DNA of 64,000 nucleotides, taken from NCBI GenBank assembly GCA_019347575.1, contig JAHWKY010000018.1:35987-99986 (forward strand). The letters are read 5' to 3'. Within the stretch, counting starts at the first letter, position 1; every line of letters starts with the position of its first letter. A program made the translations under genes and the position numbers. Below the pieces are notes generated by a model that saw only the letters and a program-made list of their open reading frames with translations, was not told the DNA's origin and searched no databases. The stretch comes from Actinomycetota bacterium. GTDB taxonomy: Bacteria > Actinomycetota > Nitriliruptoria > Nitriliruptorales > Nitriliruptoraceae. Of this stretch, positions 34,524-43,276 are shown piece by piece.

Positions 34524-35780
34524 TCAACCTCGGTCGACCTCAGCGGTCGCGGCCGCGCCGATCCACTCGAAGTGGTGGTTGTCGGGCTGGATGAAATCAC
34601 CGCCCCAGCGGAACCCGTGCGCCTCGAAGGCCGCGATCACGTCGGGATGAGGTGACGGCCCGAGGTCGGAGTGGGACAGGTCGACGTTGATGTCGATCGC
34701 GATACCCCACGAGTGGTGCGACAGGCGTGCTCCCGTGGTCGAGATGCGACGGGGGTGGTAGCAGCCGCCGTACCTGGCAGGATCGATCTCGTGGGCCAGG
34801 CCCGCGTCGACCACCTGCTGCAAGGCACCGCGGAGGTCGTCGACGATCTCTGCGTGGCACGTGACCGAGGCCAGGATCGGAACGTCGGCGCGCACGATGC
34901 GCTGGGCTGCGAAGTCGGGATCGATGTCGATCTCGCGGACGCCGGCACGGGGGCGGAAGGCGAACTCGCCGAAGCGGTCCTTCACCTGTGCCAGCGACAG
35001 CACGAGCGGGGCCCGGCGCAGCTCGCCACCGGTCGCGTCCACGATCCGAGCCGTGAGATCGGGCGGGACGAGGGCCTCGATCTGGGCCGTGAGCGCTTCG
35101 AGCTCGACGCCGGGCGCCGCCTCGTGACGCAGGAACACGGTGCCGTCGGCGCCGAGTCCGGCAGCCGTCGCGTCAGCCGCGTGGAGGACGATCTCGGCTC
35201 GACCCACGGAACCGTCGGGCACCACCGCGACGACCTCGAGACCCGGCAGGCCCGCGAGGTCGACCTCGCCACCGACGCCGGTGGCACGGAGCCGGGCACC
35301 GGTCTCCGAAAGAAGCACGCCGCGGGGCGCGAGCCGGTCGAGCAGGTCACCGGGCTCCCCCCGTTGCGTGGCCACGTACTCCGTCGGATCGACGGCGGCG
35401 ACGTCGACGGGGATCTGGAAGCCGTCGCTCAGTCGCGTGGTCGGGACGCCGTCAGGGTTCCGCGCCCCGACGAGCGCTAGGGTGTCGGAGCGCACGTGCG
35501 CGGTCGCGACGACGTGCGGGAGGCTGGCGACCGCGTCAGCGAACGCGCGTGTCAGGTCACCGCGCGCCCACACGACCAGCACACCGCCACGGTCGGCCTG
35601 GCGGGGACCGACCGCACCGTCCTCGACGGACCCGCTCGGTCGCGGTTCCTCCGAGGTCGGTGGAGCCGGTGAGGCGGTCCCGCGGGGAACCTCCCGGTCC
35701 GCGCTCGACAGCGCCCCGACCGTCGCCAGCCCGGTGACGGCGAGGAGCGCGACGAGCCCCCAGATGATCCAGCGCGACAC
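34524..35780 (-). CDS. Membrane-anchored M15-type D-Ala-D-Ala carboxypeptidase-like protein
   Basis: 418 aa. An N-terminal membrane anchor (residues 4-24) is followed by a long stalk and a domain of unknown type, then an M15-like C-terminal domain: LSHHSWGIAIDINVDLSHSD has the SxHxxGxAxD zinc motif (His356, Asp363), and DNHHFEWIG gives the last histidine (His403) and glutamate. VanY/VanX-like enzymes cut D-Ala ends of peptidoglycan. The GTG at 35780 has a strong AGGAGG box at 8-12 nt. The N-terminal 220 residues show no known domain. Confidence 0.8.
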   Translation of the reverse strand: MSRWIIWGLVALLAVTGLATVGALSSADREVPRGTASPAPPTSEEPRPSGSVEDGAVGPRQADRGGVLVVWARGDLTRAFADAVASLPHVVATAHVRSDTLALVGARNPDGVPTTRLSDGFQIPVDVAAVDPTEYVATQRGEPGDLLDRLAPRGVLLSETGARLRATGVGGEVDLAGLPGLEVVAVVPDGSVGRAEIVLHAADATAAGLGADGTVFLRHEAAPGVELEALTAQIEALVPPDLTARIVDATGGELRRAPLVLSLAQVKDRFGEFAFRPRAGVREIDIDPDFAAQRIVRADVPILASVTCHAEIVDDLRGALQQVVDAGLAHEIDPARYGGCYHPRRISTTGARLSHHSWGIAIDINVDLSHSDLGPSPHPDVIAAFEAHGFRWGGDFIQPDNHHFEWIGAAATAEVDRG

Positions 35781-35878
35781 GGGACCTCCTTCCGCGGCAA
35801 CGGTACGTGCTGAACCGCACCGTGACCTGCTACGTACCTGTACGTGACAAGCCCGACAACAGACAGAGGGGAACGCAC

Positions 35879-36412
35879 ATGCCACGGCTCACCCGCTCGG
35901 CTCTCGCGGTCGCTGCGCTGCTCGTCCTCGCCGGCTGCGGCGACGACGACACCGACGTCAACGTCACGCCCGATACCGACACCACGACCGAAGCGCAGCC
36001 GACCGAAACCGCGGCTCCCCCCGACACGGCCGAACCCACCGAGGCAGCTGCGCCGACCGACGCCACCGGCGCTGTGACGCTCGCGACCGCCTCGTCGGAC
36101 CTCGGCACGATCCTGATCGATGGCGAGGGCAGGACGCTGTACGTGTTCGACAACGACACCGACGGCACGAGCACGTGCTACGACCAGTGCGCCGAGAACT
36201 GGCCGGCCTTCACCGGGACCGCCGAGGCCGGCGGCGACGTGGATGCGTCACTGATCGGCACGACGACCCGCGATGACGGCACGACCCAGGTCACCTACAA
36301 CGGCCAGCCGCTCTACTACTTCGCGGCGGATCAAGCGCCCGGCGACACCAACGGGCAGGGTGTCGGCGACGTGTGGTGGGTCGTCGGACCTGACGGCGCC
36401 AAGATCACCTAG
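35879..36412 (+). CDS. Lipoprotein with COG4315-type secreted repeats
   Basis: 177 aa. The signal MPRLTRSALAVAALLVLAGCGDDD has a clean LAGC lipobox. A Thr/Pro/Glu-rich linker (residues 30-65) leads to the repeat region: LGTILIDGEGRTLYVFDNDTDG with CYDQCAENWPAF, and VTYNGQPLYYFAADQAPGDTNGQGVGDVWWVV. This is the PF03640-type domain found in exported lipoproteins, sometimes with electron-transfer or heme-related genes. ATG at 35879 follows GAGGGG. It lies 18 nt before an ECF sigma gene and probably belongs to the same operon and regulon. Confidence 0.82.
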   Translation: MPRLTRSALAVAALLVLAGCGDDDTDVNVTPDTDTTTEAQPTETAAPPDTAEPTEAAAPTDATGAVTLATASSDLGTILIDGEGRTLYVFDNDTDGTSTCYDQCAENWPAFTGTAEAGGDVDASLIGTTTRDDGTTQVTYNGQPLYYFAADQAPGDTNGQGVGDVWWVVGPDGAKIT

Positions 36413-36430
36413 TTCACGGCAGGAGCGACG

Positions 36431-36949
36431 GTGGACGGCTCGACCGACTCGATCGACTCGATCGAGCAGCTCCACGCCGACTTCTCCGGCCCCCTCTACC
36501 TGTACGCGCTCCGCCGCCTCGGCGACCGACCGGCCGCCGAGGAAGCGGTGCAGGACACGCTCGTGCGCGCCTGGCGTCACGCCGGACGCTTCGACCCGGC
36601 CCGCGGGTCGCTGCCCGCGTGGCTGTTCACCATCGCCCGCAACATCACGACCGACCGGCTCCGACGCGCCGGCGCCCGCCCCGACGAGGTCGCGTCCATC
36701 GACGACGTCGGGGCGCCGCTGACCGACGGCGACATCGATCGGGCGATGGAGGCGTGGCAGCTCGCTGACGCTCTCCACGGCCTCAGCGAGGAGCACCGCC
36801 GCGCCATCGTGGCGGTGCACTACCACGGCTTCACGGTGCGCGAGACCGCGGCTCAGGAAGATGTCCCCGAGGGGACGATCAAGTCGCGCCTCTACTACGG
36901 ACTGCGTGCGCTCCGACTGCGACTGGAGGAGACGGGGGTGACCGGATGA
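36431..36949 (+). CDS. ECF RNA polymerase sigma factor
   Basis: 172 aa. Region 2 reads LHADFSGPLYLYALRRLGDRPAAEEAVQDTLVRAWRH with FDPARGSLPAWLFTIARNITTDRLRR (residues 15-85); region 4 reads LHGLSEEHRRAIVAVHYHGFTVRETAAQEDVPEGTIKSRLYYGLRAL (105-165). The GTG start at 36431 follows AGGAG. Its stop overlaps the anti-sigma start (ATGA), so the pair is co-translated. Such pairs respond to envelope or oxidative signals; the upstream lipoprotein may be a target or the sensor. Confidence 0.93.
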   Translation: MDGSTDSIDSIEQLHADFSGPLYLYALRRLGDRPAAEEAVQDTLVRAWRHAGRFDPARGSLPAWLFTIARNITTDRLRRAGARPDEVASIDDVGAPLTDGDIDRAMEAWQLADALHGLSEEHRRAIVAVHYHGFTVRETAAQEDVPEGTIKSRLYYGLRALRLRLEETGVTG

Positions 36950-37692
36950 GCGAGCAGGAACCTCACGTGCGGACCGAACTGGGCGCGTACGTCCTGGGCG
37001 CTCTCGAGCCCGCCGAGCGACGCGCCGTCGAACGCCACCTGGACAGCTGCGCCTCCTGCCGCGACGAGGTCAGCAAGCTGTCGATCCTGCCGTCGCTCCT
37101 CGACCGACTCGACCCCGAGGAAGCCAGCGCCGACTTCGACGAGGTGCGTCGCGGCCTGTCGCTGCTGCTGCAGCGCTCGACGAGCGCCGAGCGTCGCCGG
37201 CTGCGGCGCCAGGTCACGATCTGGCGGGTCGCGACGGTCGCCGCATCGGTCGTCGCGCTGCTCGTGGGCGTCGTGGCGTGGCAACCCTGGCGCGAGCCGC
37301 CCGACCGGATCGTGGTCGAGATCGTCCCGATGGCCGACCGCGCGAGCACGGTCGGAGGCACGGTCGCGGCCTACGCGTGGGAGTGGGGCACGACCGTCGA
37401 GATCCGCGTCGAGGAGCTGCCCCCGGCTCCCGGCTACGCGGTCTGGGCGATCAGCGAGGACGGCCACCGCGAGCGCGCCGGGACGTGGGGGCCGACCTCC
37501 GACGGTGCCGCGTGGGTCCGGGGAGCCAGCGCGATCCAGCGCGCCCAGCTCGCTCGGGTCGAGATCACCGACACGGAGGGTTCCCCGCTCTTCGGCGCGG
37601 TCTTCGACGTGTCATGCTGTGCCGCCCAGGCACCGGAGGACACGGCCGTTGATCGTGCTCAAGACCGCCAACGAGATCGAGGCACTGCGTGA
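36946..37692 (+). CDS. Anti-sigma factor with zinc finger and RskA-type C-terminal domain
   Basis: 248 aa. The zinc-binding anti-sigma domain shows His31, Cys35 and Cys38 in VERHLDSCASC. A transmembrane helix lies at about residues 87-107 (TVAASVVALLVGVVAW), and the outer part is an RskA-like beta domain (VVEIVPMADRASTVGG, LPPAPGYAVWAISEDGHRERAG). It should hold the preceding ECF factor at the membrane until cleaved or released. The 3' end overlaps the map gene by 44 nt, an unusually long overlap with no frame break. Confidence 0.88.
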   Translation: MSEQEPHVRTELGAYVLGALEPAERRAVERHLDSCASCRDEVSKLSILPSLLDRLDPEEASADFDEVRRGLSLLLQRSTSAERRRLRRQVTIWRVATVAASVVALLVGVVAWQPWREPPDRIVVEIVPMADRASTVGGTVAAYAWEWGTTVEIRVEELPPAPGYAVWAISEDGHRERAGTWGPTSDGAAWVRGASAIQRAQLARVEITDTEGSPLFGAVFDVSCCAAQAPEDTAVDRAQDRQRDRGTA

Positions 37693-38419
37693 GGCGGGGC
37701 GCGTGGTCGCGCTCGCCCACGCGGCGATGCGCGCGGCCGCAGCGCCCGGCGTCACCCTGAAGGAGCTCGACTCCGTCGCCGCGGACGTGCTGGCGGAACA
37801 CGGGGCGACCTCCGCCTTCCTCGGTTACCAGCCCCACTTCGCCTCCTCGCCGTTCCCGGGTGTTATCTGCGCGTCGATCAACGACCAGATCGTCCACGGC
37901 ATCCCGACCGAGTACGCGCTGCAGGAAGGCGATCTGGTCAGCATCGACTTCGGGGCGGTGCTGGGCGGCTGGGTCGGTGACGCCGCGGTGACCTTCCCGG
38001 TGGGCGAGCCGCGTGACCAGGCCGATGCCGACCTCATCGAGTGCACCGACACCGCCCTCGCCGCCGGGATCGAGGCGGCGGTGGTAGGCAACCGCATCGG
38101 CGACATCAGCCACGCCATCGCCACGATCGCGCGCCGTCACGGCTACGGCATGCCGGAGGGCTGGGGCGGACACGGCGTCGGGCGCGAGATGCACGAGGAT
38201 CCCTCCGTGCCCAACGACGGCAAGCCCGGACGCGGCCTGAGGCTCAAGCCGGGACTCGTCATCGCGATCGAGCCGATGTTCATCGCCGGTGGTGACGACA
38301 GCTACCGCCTCGCCGACGACGGCTGGACCGTGCTCACGACCGATGGCAGCAACGCCGCCCACAGCGAGCACACCATCGCCATCACCGAGAACGGCCCCCG
38401 CATCCTGACCCTGCCCTGA
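37649..38419 (+). CDS. map: Type I methionine aminopeptidase
   Basis: Removes the N-terminal methionine. 256 aa. Metal ligands are intact: the aspartates in VSIDFGAVLGGWVGDAAVTF, His in GGHGVGREMHEDP, Glu in VIAIEPMF and Glu in HSEHTIAI. I chose the TTG at 37649, which has GGAGG at 37635 and gives LIVLKTANEIEALREAG; a GTG at 37655 is an alternative. The gene starts inside the 3' end of the anti-sigma gene. Downstream is a repeat-rich 318-bp gap. Confidence 0.9.
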   Translation: MIVLKTANEIEALREAGRVVALAHAAMRAAAAPGVTLKELDSVAADVLAEHGATSAFLGYQPHFASSPFPGVICASINDQIVHGIPTEYALQEGDLVSIDFGAVLGGWVGDAAVTFPVGEPRDQADADLIECTDTALAAGIEAAVVGNRIGDISHAIATIARRHGYGMPEGWGGHGVGREMHEDPSVPNDGKPGRGLRLKPGLVIAIEPMFIAGGDDSYRLADDGWTVLTTDGSNAAHSEHTIAITENGPRILTLP

Positions 38420-38420
38420 T

Positions 38421-38522
38421 CTTGGCGACGGCGCATCCGCGCCGTCGATCCAGTGGTCGCACGGCGTCCGCCACCGAGAGCGCGGTCTCGGCGGCTCCCG
38501 TCGCAGGGGGACCCGGACGTTG
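38421..38522 (-). repeat. Dispersed two-hairpin element, copy D (inverted)
   Basis: The same element in minus orientation: on that strand first stem GCCGCCGAGA/TCTCGGTGGC (one G-U pair) and second stem CGACGGCGC/GCGCCGTCG with GGAT loop, ending CGCCAAG right after the map stop. An extra copy of only the tail hairpin follows at 38529-38551. Confidence 0.88.
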
Positions 38523-38528
38523 GGTTTC

Positions 38529-38551
38529 TTGGCGACGGCGCATCCGCGCCG
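38529..38551 (-). repeat. Tail-only fragment of the dispersed two-hairpin element
   Basis: CTTGGCGACGGCGCATCCGC repeats the tail of copy D and joins directly to the 61-bp tandem repeat. Confidence 0.7.
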
Positions 38552-38709
38552 CCCCGACGGGAACACGCATCCACGCGCGTTTCCGTCACCGCAAGCGGCG
38601 ACCGGCGGCCCGCCCCGACGGGAACACGCATCCACGCGCGTTTCCGTCACCGCAAGCGGCGACCGGCGGCCCCCCCCGACGGGAACACGCATCCACGCGC
38701 GTTCCCGTC
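38551..38709. repeat. 61-bp tandem repeat, two full copies and a partial third
   Basis: Units at 38551-38611 and 38612-38672 are nearly identical; the third (38673-38709) is cut short. Each can fold a stem from GACGGGAACACGC with GCGCGTTTCCGTC around ATCCAC; in the third copy the stem is stronger (GTTCCCGTC). The period is not a multiple of three and no spacers occur, so it is neither coding nor CRISPR. It fills the gap between map and the receiver-domain protein gene. Confidence 0.9.
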
Positions 38710-38737
38710 GCCCATCCTGTAGCAGGTCGGTCGAGCC

Positions 38738-40951
38738 TCAACGCCGACATCCGTCGGCGTACACGGTCAGGGGTGGTGGCAGGTGGGTGTGGTGGCGGTC
38801 GTCGCTACCGGGGTCTGCCCAGCCGAACTCCGAAGGAGCGGTCACGTCGAACGTGTCGCCGTCACCACGTTCCCCCACGTGGGTGGCGGTCACGTCCCAC
38901 GTTAGCGTTGCGCCGCGTACCTCGATCGTGGCGTCGTTGTTCACGAACGGTTCCCGCGGAAGCACGTCGTAGTCCCCCCCAGAGAACTGCACGGTGAACT
39001 CCACGGTGTACGTGGTCGTGCCAGATGCCTGCTGCTCCGCGGAGCAGCTGACCAGCACGGGATCGTCCTTCGAGGGTTCGGAGTAGGCGACCACCGGGTC
39101 GGGTTCAGGTGAGGGCTCCGGCGAAGGGTCAGGCGAGACCTCGGGCGAACGGTCAGGCGAAGGCTCGGGGGAGACTTCCGGCTCCGGCGCCGACGCCGGT
39201 TCCGGTTCTGGCTGTGGGTTTGGTTCTGGCTCGGGGTCTGGTTCCGGCGCTGGTTCAGGCGTGGGGCCGGGCTCCGGGCCACGGTCCTGGGTCCGCTCGT
39301 TCCCACCGTCGTTCGTGTCGGAGGAGGTCTGCTCGGCGTCGTCGTACTCGCCATCGCTGTCGAGGTCCCAAGCCTCGGGCGCAGCATCGGTCGCGGATCC
39401 GTCGTTGCCGTCGACTTCCGAAGCGGCGACGCCGGGCAGGATGTCGAACCGCGGCATGTCGACCCCGCCTGCCCCCCCGCCGCGAGCCAGGGCCACCCCA
39501 CCCGCCGCGGTCAGGATGGCGACGCCTGCCGCAGCCGTCACGGCCGCCAGTCGCTTCCTGCTCACCGAGAACGACCCGAACCCGACCAGCGCCGCTCGCG
39601 ACCCGTGCCTGAAGACGATGTTGGAGTACTTGACCCTGCCAGGGCGCTTGCGAGCGTTGCTCGTGTCGGTGATCGCGGCGCGCACCCCTTCCAGGAGCTG
39701 GTCGGGGGTGAACGGCTTGGCGAGGAAGGCGACTTCGTCCGTGTCGATCCCGACGTCAGCCGGGTCGTGCCCGGACATCAGTAGCACGCTGGTGGTGCCA
39801 CCTTCGGGGCCCCCACCACCGCGGCTCGTTCTCTTGCCTCTGATGATCTCGAGCACCTTGTCCCCATCGGGAACCCGGGATGATGCCTCGACGCCGTGCC
39901 CCCGGGTGTGCCACCGGCGAGGGTTCCAACCCGGTACGACCACCTTGCACGCAGCGAGCAGCTCGTCGAGCGTCACCCCGTCCGTGCCGGCAAGCACGAC
40001 GTCCGTCGCGAGGTCGCGCGTCGACGACGAGTTCAGGTCGCTGACGAGCAGGTCCACCCCGTCCAACGTTGCGGCCAGCTCCAGCGCCTCCTCCGCGCTG
40101 GCCGCGGTCACGACCTCGTAGCCCTCGTCGGCCAGCGTCTGCTCGCAGAGGTCGCGCACGCTGTCGTCGTCCTCGACCACGAGCACCCGGGAGCGCAGCG
40201 GGCGCCCATCGGGGGAGAACCTCGTAGACGGCACGACGTCCGGGTCGGACCCCCTCTCGTAGTCCCAGATGCCGATGGCTCGGCCCTTGTGCCGAAGCCG
40301 CTCCGACACGGCGGACCGTGCCGCTCCCAGGAGCTGGTCGGGGGTGAACGGCTTGGCGAGGAACGACACCTCCACACCGTCGGCGTCCGGGTCCTGCTGG
40401 ATCGAGTATCTCGGAGGGAACGACCAGCCCGTCCCGAGGAAGGGCCGGAGGCCCAACTCGGTGGGGTCGTAGCCGGAGGTCAACATGACGGTCACGTCGG
40501 GGTTGCGCTCCACGAGCTGCTTTGCCAGCTCGGCGCCGCTCGCGCCAGGCAGGTTGAGGTCCACGACGACGAGTCCCACCTCCAAGATGGTGATCCCGGG
40601 GTCGTGGACGTTGGAGTCGGAGGACAGGAGCTCTAGCGCCTCCTCCGCGCTGGCCGCTGTCACGACCTCGTAACCCTCGTCGGCCAGCGTCTGCTCACAC
40701 AGCTCACGCACGCTGTCGTCGTCCTCGACGACGAGCACCCGCGACGCGATGTCCGCCGCAACCGGTCGTGGTGCGTCACCGGGGCCAGCACGACCGTCGC
40801 CGTGAGGTGGCGCGCCTCCAGAGCGTGCGGAACCGTAACCGGACGTCCATCGTCCGTAGGACCGTGCGACCTGTAACGCGAGGGTGGCCGCCACGCCTGC
40901 CAGCACGGCCAGGCCGACCAGGAGCATGGCCAGCATCAAGATCGTCTCCAC
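38738..40951 (-). CDS. Membrane protein with two response-regulator receiver domains and an outward Pro/Glu stalk domain
   Basis: 737 aa with no family match for the whole. Order: transmembrane helix 5-28; receiver domain 71-217 (acidic pair near 77, phospho-acceptor Asp131 in VVDLNLPG, Thr158/Ser159, Lys200); second receiver 255-426 (Asp305, Ser393, Lys412) with a 60-residue insert after the Asp; basic segment 430-466 containing [14 protein letters not shown]; second helix 468-489; acidic EF-hand-like [12 protein letters not shown] near 529-540; PE/PSP-rich stalk 558-620; C-terminal domain 625-737 with Cys636 and Cys735. Two helices imply receivers inside and the stalk domain outside. No histidine kinase or output domain is adjacent. 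Start GTG at 40951 without a clear ribosome site. Confidence 0.8.
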   Translation of the reverse strand: METILMLAMLLVGLAVLAGVAATLALQVARSYGRWTSGYGSARSGGAPPHGDGRAGPGDAPRPVAADIASRVLVVEDDDSVRELCEQTLADEGYEVVTAASAEEALELLSSDSNVHDPGITILEVGLVVVDLNLPGASGAELAKQLVERNPDVTVMLTSGYDPTELGLRPFLGTGWSFPPRYSIQQDPDADGVEVSFLAKPFTPDQLLGAARSAVSERLRHKGRAIGIWDYERGSDPDVVPSTRFSPDGRPLRSRVLVVEDDDSVRDLCEQTLADEGYEVVTAASAEEALELAATLDGVDLLVSDLNSSSTRDLATDVVLAGTDGVTLDELLAACKVVVPGWNPRRWHTRGHGVEASSRVPDGDKVLEIIRGKRTSRGGGGPEGGTTSVLLMSGHDPADVGIDTDEVAFLAKPFTPDQLLEGVRAAITDTSNARKRPGRVKYSNIVFRHGSRAALVGFGSFSVSRKRLAAVTAAAGVAILTAAGGVALARGGGAGGVDMPRFDILPGVAASEVDGNDGSATDAAPEAWDLDSDGEYDDAEQTSSDTNDGGNERTQDRGPEPGPTPEPAPEPDPEPEPNPQPEPEPASAPEPEVSPEPSPDRSPEVSPDPSPEPSPEPDPVVAYSEPSKDDPVLVSCSAEQQASGTTTYTVEFTVQFSGGDYDVLPREPFVNNDATIEVRGATLTWDVTATHVGERGDGDTFDVTAPSEFGWADPGSDDRHHTHLPPPLTVYADGCRR

Positions 40952-41154
40952 TGCTAGGGCGAATCCACCGTACGGGCGACCATGCGACCGCGTCTGTGGT
41001 CATTCCTGCCCATGTTCCGTGCCCTGGACGTCCGCGGGTCCGGCCTTCTCGCAACTTCATCACCCACATCGCTCGGATAGCCGACCGGATCGGGGGACGA
41101 AGTACAGCAGATGGCTATCGGGGCGGATCGGGGACGAAGTGGAGCGACGGCGCG
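40952..41154. other. 203-bp intergenic gap upstream of the receiver-domain protein
   Basis: No gene seen. It contains an imperfect direct repeat GGATCGGGG-ACGAAGT near 41088-41106 and 41129-41145, which may be a regulator site or remnant. The promoter of the receiver protein should lie near 40970-40990 (TACGGT-like). Confidence 0.4.
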
Positions 41155-41646
41155 TCAGTCCTCCGCGAGCAGGGCGTCGATCTGGCCCGCCGCCCCGCGG
41201 ATGCCCTCCTCCATGCCCATATCCAGCAACTGCTGCATGGCCTCTGCGGAGGGGAACCGGGTGAGGATGCGCATCGTGGTCCCCGCCCCGTCCGCGGGCT
41301 CGATGGTCACCTCGCTGATGGTCACGGGCAGTTCGTCGTTCGGCGCGCCCGCGTCGTCCGCGAACCCGTCCTCGAAGACGAGACGCGTCGGCGGGTCGAC
41401 CTCCTGGACCCGCCAGTAGCCCTTGGGCTGGTCACCCTCGGGGCCGGTCATGTAGTAGCTGACGTGACCCCCGGGGCGCAGGTCGTGGTCGACCACCGTC
41501 GCGGGGTACGTGGGCGGTCCCCACCACCGTTCGAGCTGGCGGGGATCGTCCCACAGCCGCCACACCCGTTCGGCCGAGGCGTCGAAGTGCATGGTGATCT
41601 CGAGCGTGAGCTCGTCGGTGTCCCGGGTGAGATCGGTGATCGGCAT
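41155..41646 (-). CDS. SRPBCC (AHSA1-like) domain protein
   Basis: 163 aa. ITMHFDASAERVWRLWDDPRQLERWWGPP is the usual N-terminal signature; GGHVSYYMTGPEGDQPKGYWRV and LVFEDGFADD follow, with a C-terminal helix GMEEGIRGAAGQIDALL lining a hydrophobic cavity. Such proteins bind small hydrophobic ligands. The ATG at 41646 follows AGGAG. It lies 28 nt after an ArsR gene, a very common regulator-binding protein pair. Confidence 0.88.
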   Translation of the reverse strand: MPITDLTRDTDELTLEITMHFDASAERVWRLWDDPRQLERWWGPPTYPATVVDHDLRPGGHVSYYMTGPEGDQPKGYWRVQEVDPPTRLVFEDGFADDAGAPNDELPVTISEVTIEPADGAGTTMRILTRFPSAEAMQQLLDMGMEEGIRGAAGQIDALLAED

Positions 41647-41674
41647 GGCTCGCTCCTGTCTGATGGATCGGTGG

Positions 41675-42007
41675 TCAGGGGATCTCGTCGAGGAGATCCT
41701 GCATGCGGTCAGCGCGGTGACGCCACAGCGACTCGTAACGGTCCATGAGCACACGCACGGCCCGCAGCCCGTCCATGTCGGTCGTGACCAGGCGCCGACG
41801 GCCGTCGGTCCGCTTGCGCACGAGCCCCGCGCGCTCCAGCACGGCGATGTGCTTCTGCACCGCCGCGAAGCTCATCGGGTAGTGCGCGGCGAGGTCGGAC
41901 ACGCCGAGGTCGCCGCGCATAGCCCGCTGGAGGATGTCCCGACGGGTCGCGTCGGCGAGCGCGCCGAAGATCTCATCGGCCTGCTCGGAGGTCAGCGTCA
42001 CCTTCAT
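41675..42007 (-). CDS. ArsR-family transcriptional regulator
   Basis: 110 aa winged helix: FGALADATRRDILQRAMRGDLGVSDLAAHYPMSFAAVQKHIAVLERAGLVRKRTDGRRRLVTTD. No cysteine metal-binding site is visible (metal-type ArsR have CxC in helix 3), so it probably senses a small organic ligand or protein state. I chose the ATG at 42007: the upstream ATG at 42019 lies within an 18-bp palindrome that is probably its own operator. Controls itself and the SRPBCC gene. Confidence 0.9.
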   Translation of the reverse strand: MKVTLTSEQADEIFGALADATRRDILQRAMRGDLGVSDLAAHYPMSFAAVQKHIAVLERAGLVRKRTDGRRRLVTTDMDGLRAVRVLMDRYESLWRHRADRMQDLLDEIP

Positions 42008-42010
42008 ACT

Positions 42011-42028
42011 TACAACCATATGGTTGTA
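42011..42028. promoter_or_regulatory. ArsR operator palindrome
   Basis: TACAACCATATGGTTGTA, a perfect 18-bp palindrome, lies 3 nt before the ArsR start and is markedly AT-rich compared with its surroundings. Position and symmetry fit a self-repression site. Confidence 0.75.
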
Positions 42029-42097
42029 GGTATATCGCCGTCAAGCACCTGACCGGGAACGTGGGAACCCGGCTCGCCGCCCCGACCTCGTGGCCCA

Positions 42098-43252
42098 CTA
42101 GCCCTCGACGCGGGGCTGTTGCGGGGCAGGCTGGTCCCGGGTCGGGAAGTCCTCGAGCGCCCCGTGCGGTTCGGCGTCCCACTGGCGGAAGGTGAGCTCG
42201 GTCTGCAGGTAGACCGTCACCAGTTCGGCGACCGCGCGGATCGAGTCGAGGTGGGTGCGCTCGTGCCCGTGGGTGGCATCGACCCCGAACCCGATGAGCG
42301 CCGCGCGCATCTCGGCACCGGCCTCGAGCGCGGCCGCGATGTCCGACCGGTACATCTTGAACACGTCGCGCGCGAACGGCAGAGCGTGTTCGTCACACAG
42401 GCGCAGCAGCTTGCGGGTCAGGTGGAAGTCGAACGGGCCGGTCATGTCCTGCATCGCGACGGTCACGCCGAACTCGGTGGACGCCTGGTTCGGGGCGACG
42501 ACCGCGCTGTCGATCGACACCATCTCGGCGACGTCCTCGTGCAGGCCGTGGCTCGCGCCGTGGCCGACCTCCTCCGCGATCGTGATGAGCAGGTGGGCGG
42601 ACACCGGCAGGCGCACGTCCTCCTCGACGATCGCCTTGAACGCCCCGAGCGCCGCGGCAACGCCCGCCTTGTCGTCGAGGTGTCGGGACTTGACGAACCC
42701 CGACGTCGTGATCTCGGGCATGGTGTGGAACGTGACGAAGTCGCCGATGCGTATCCCGAGCGCCTCGACGTCTGCGGCTGAGGCGACCCGCTCGTCGAGA
42801 CGCAGGTTGACGTGATCCCAGCCGATCCCCTGGGTGTCGACGGCCTCGCCGTAGGCGTGACCACTGGCGAGCAGCGGCAGGATGGTCCCGGTGAAGAACA
42901 CGTCGGGGTGGTCCGTGAACACGGTCGCGCGAGCACCCTCGGCGAAGCGGGCCGAGTGCGTGCCGATCGGGGTCAGCTCGAGCCGGCCGGACGGATCGAT
43001 CCTCGCGACCATGGCACCGATCGTGTCGGCGTGGACGACGACGGCGCGGTCGGGGCTGTTCTGATCCCCGGGTACCTCCGCGAGCAGCGCGCCCCGCCGG
43101 GTCATCTCGAACTCGATGCCTAGGTCGGTCAGCAGCGCCCCGAGGTCGTGCATGATCCGATCGGTGCGGCCGGTGGGGCTGGGGGTACGCAGCAGCTCGA
43201 TCATGACCTCGGTCACCCAGTCGAGGTCGATCGGCAGCGGTTTGACGGTCAC
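42098..43252 (-). CDS. M42-family peptidase of the NAGGN osmoprotectant cluster
   Basis: 384 aa, cocatalytic metallopeptidase. Metal ligands: VVVHADTIGAMV (His-Ala-Asp), SRHLDDKAGVAAAL, IAEEVGHGAS, VSIDSAV and the late THGHERTH. This subgroup is encoded beside the N-acetylglutaminylglutamine amide genes in other bacteria; it may trim or recycle the dipeptide osmolyte or a precursor. GTG at 43252; 24 nt downstream of the synthetase, so likely one transcript. Confidence 0.88.
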   Translation of the reverse strand: MTVKPLPIDLDWVTEVMIELLRTPSPTGRTDRIMHDLGALLTDLGIEFEMTRRGALLAEVPGDQNSPDRAVVVHADTIGAMVARIDPSGRLELTPIGTHSARFAEGARATVFTDHPDVFFTGTILPLLASGHAYGEAVDTQGIGWDHVNLRLDERVASAADVEALGIRIGDFVTFHTMPEITTSGFVKSRHLDDKAGVAAALGAFKAIVEEDVRLPVSAHLLITIAEEVGHGASHGLHEDVAEMVSIDSAVVAPNQASTEFGVTVAMQDMTGPFDFHLTRKLLRLCDEHALPFARDVFKMYRSDIAAALEAGAEMRAALIGFGVDATHGHERTHLDSIRAVAELVTVYLQTELTFRQWDAEPHGALEDFPTRDQPAPQQPRVEG

Positions 43253-43276
43253 GACCGGGGAGACTACCGACCCGTA

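Noticed and set aside
38551..38709. Possible CRISPR array
   Set aside because: Contiguous 61-bp units with no variable spacers and no cas genes nearby.
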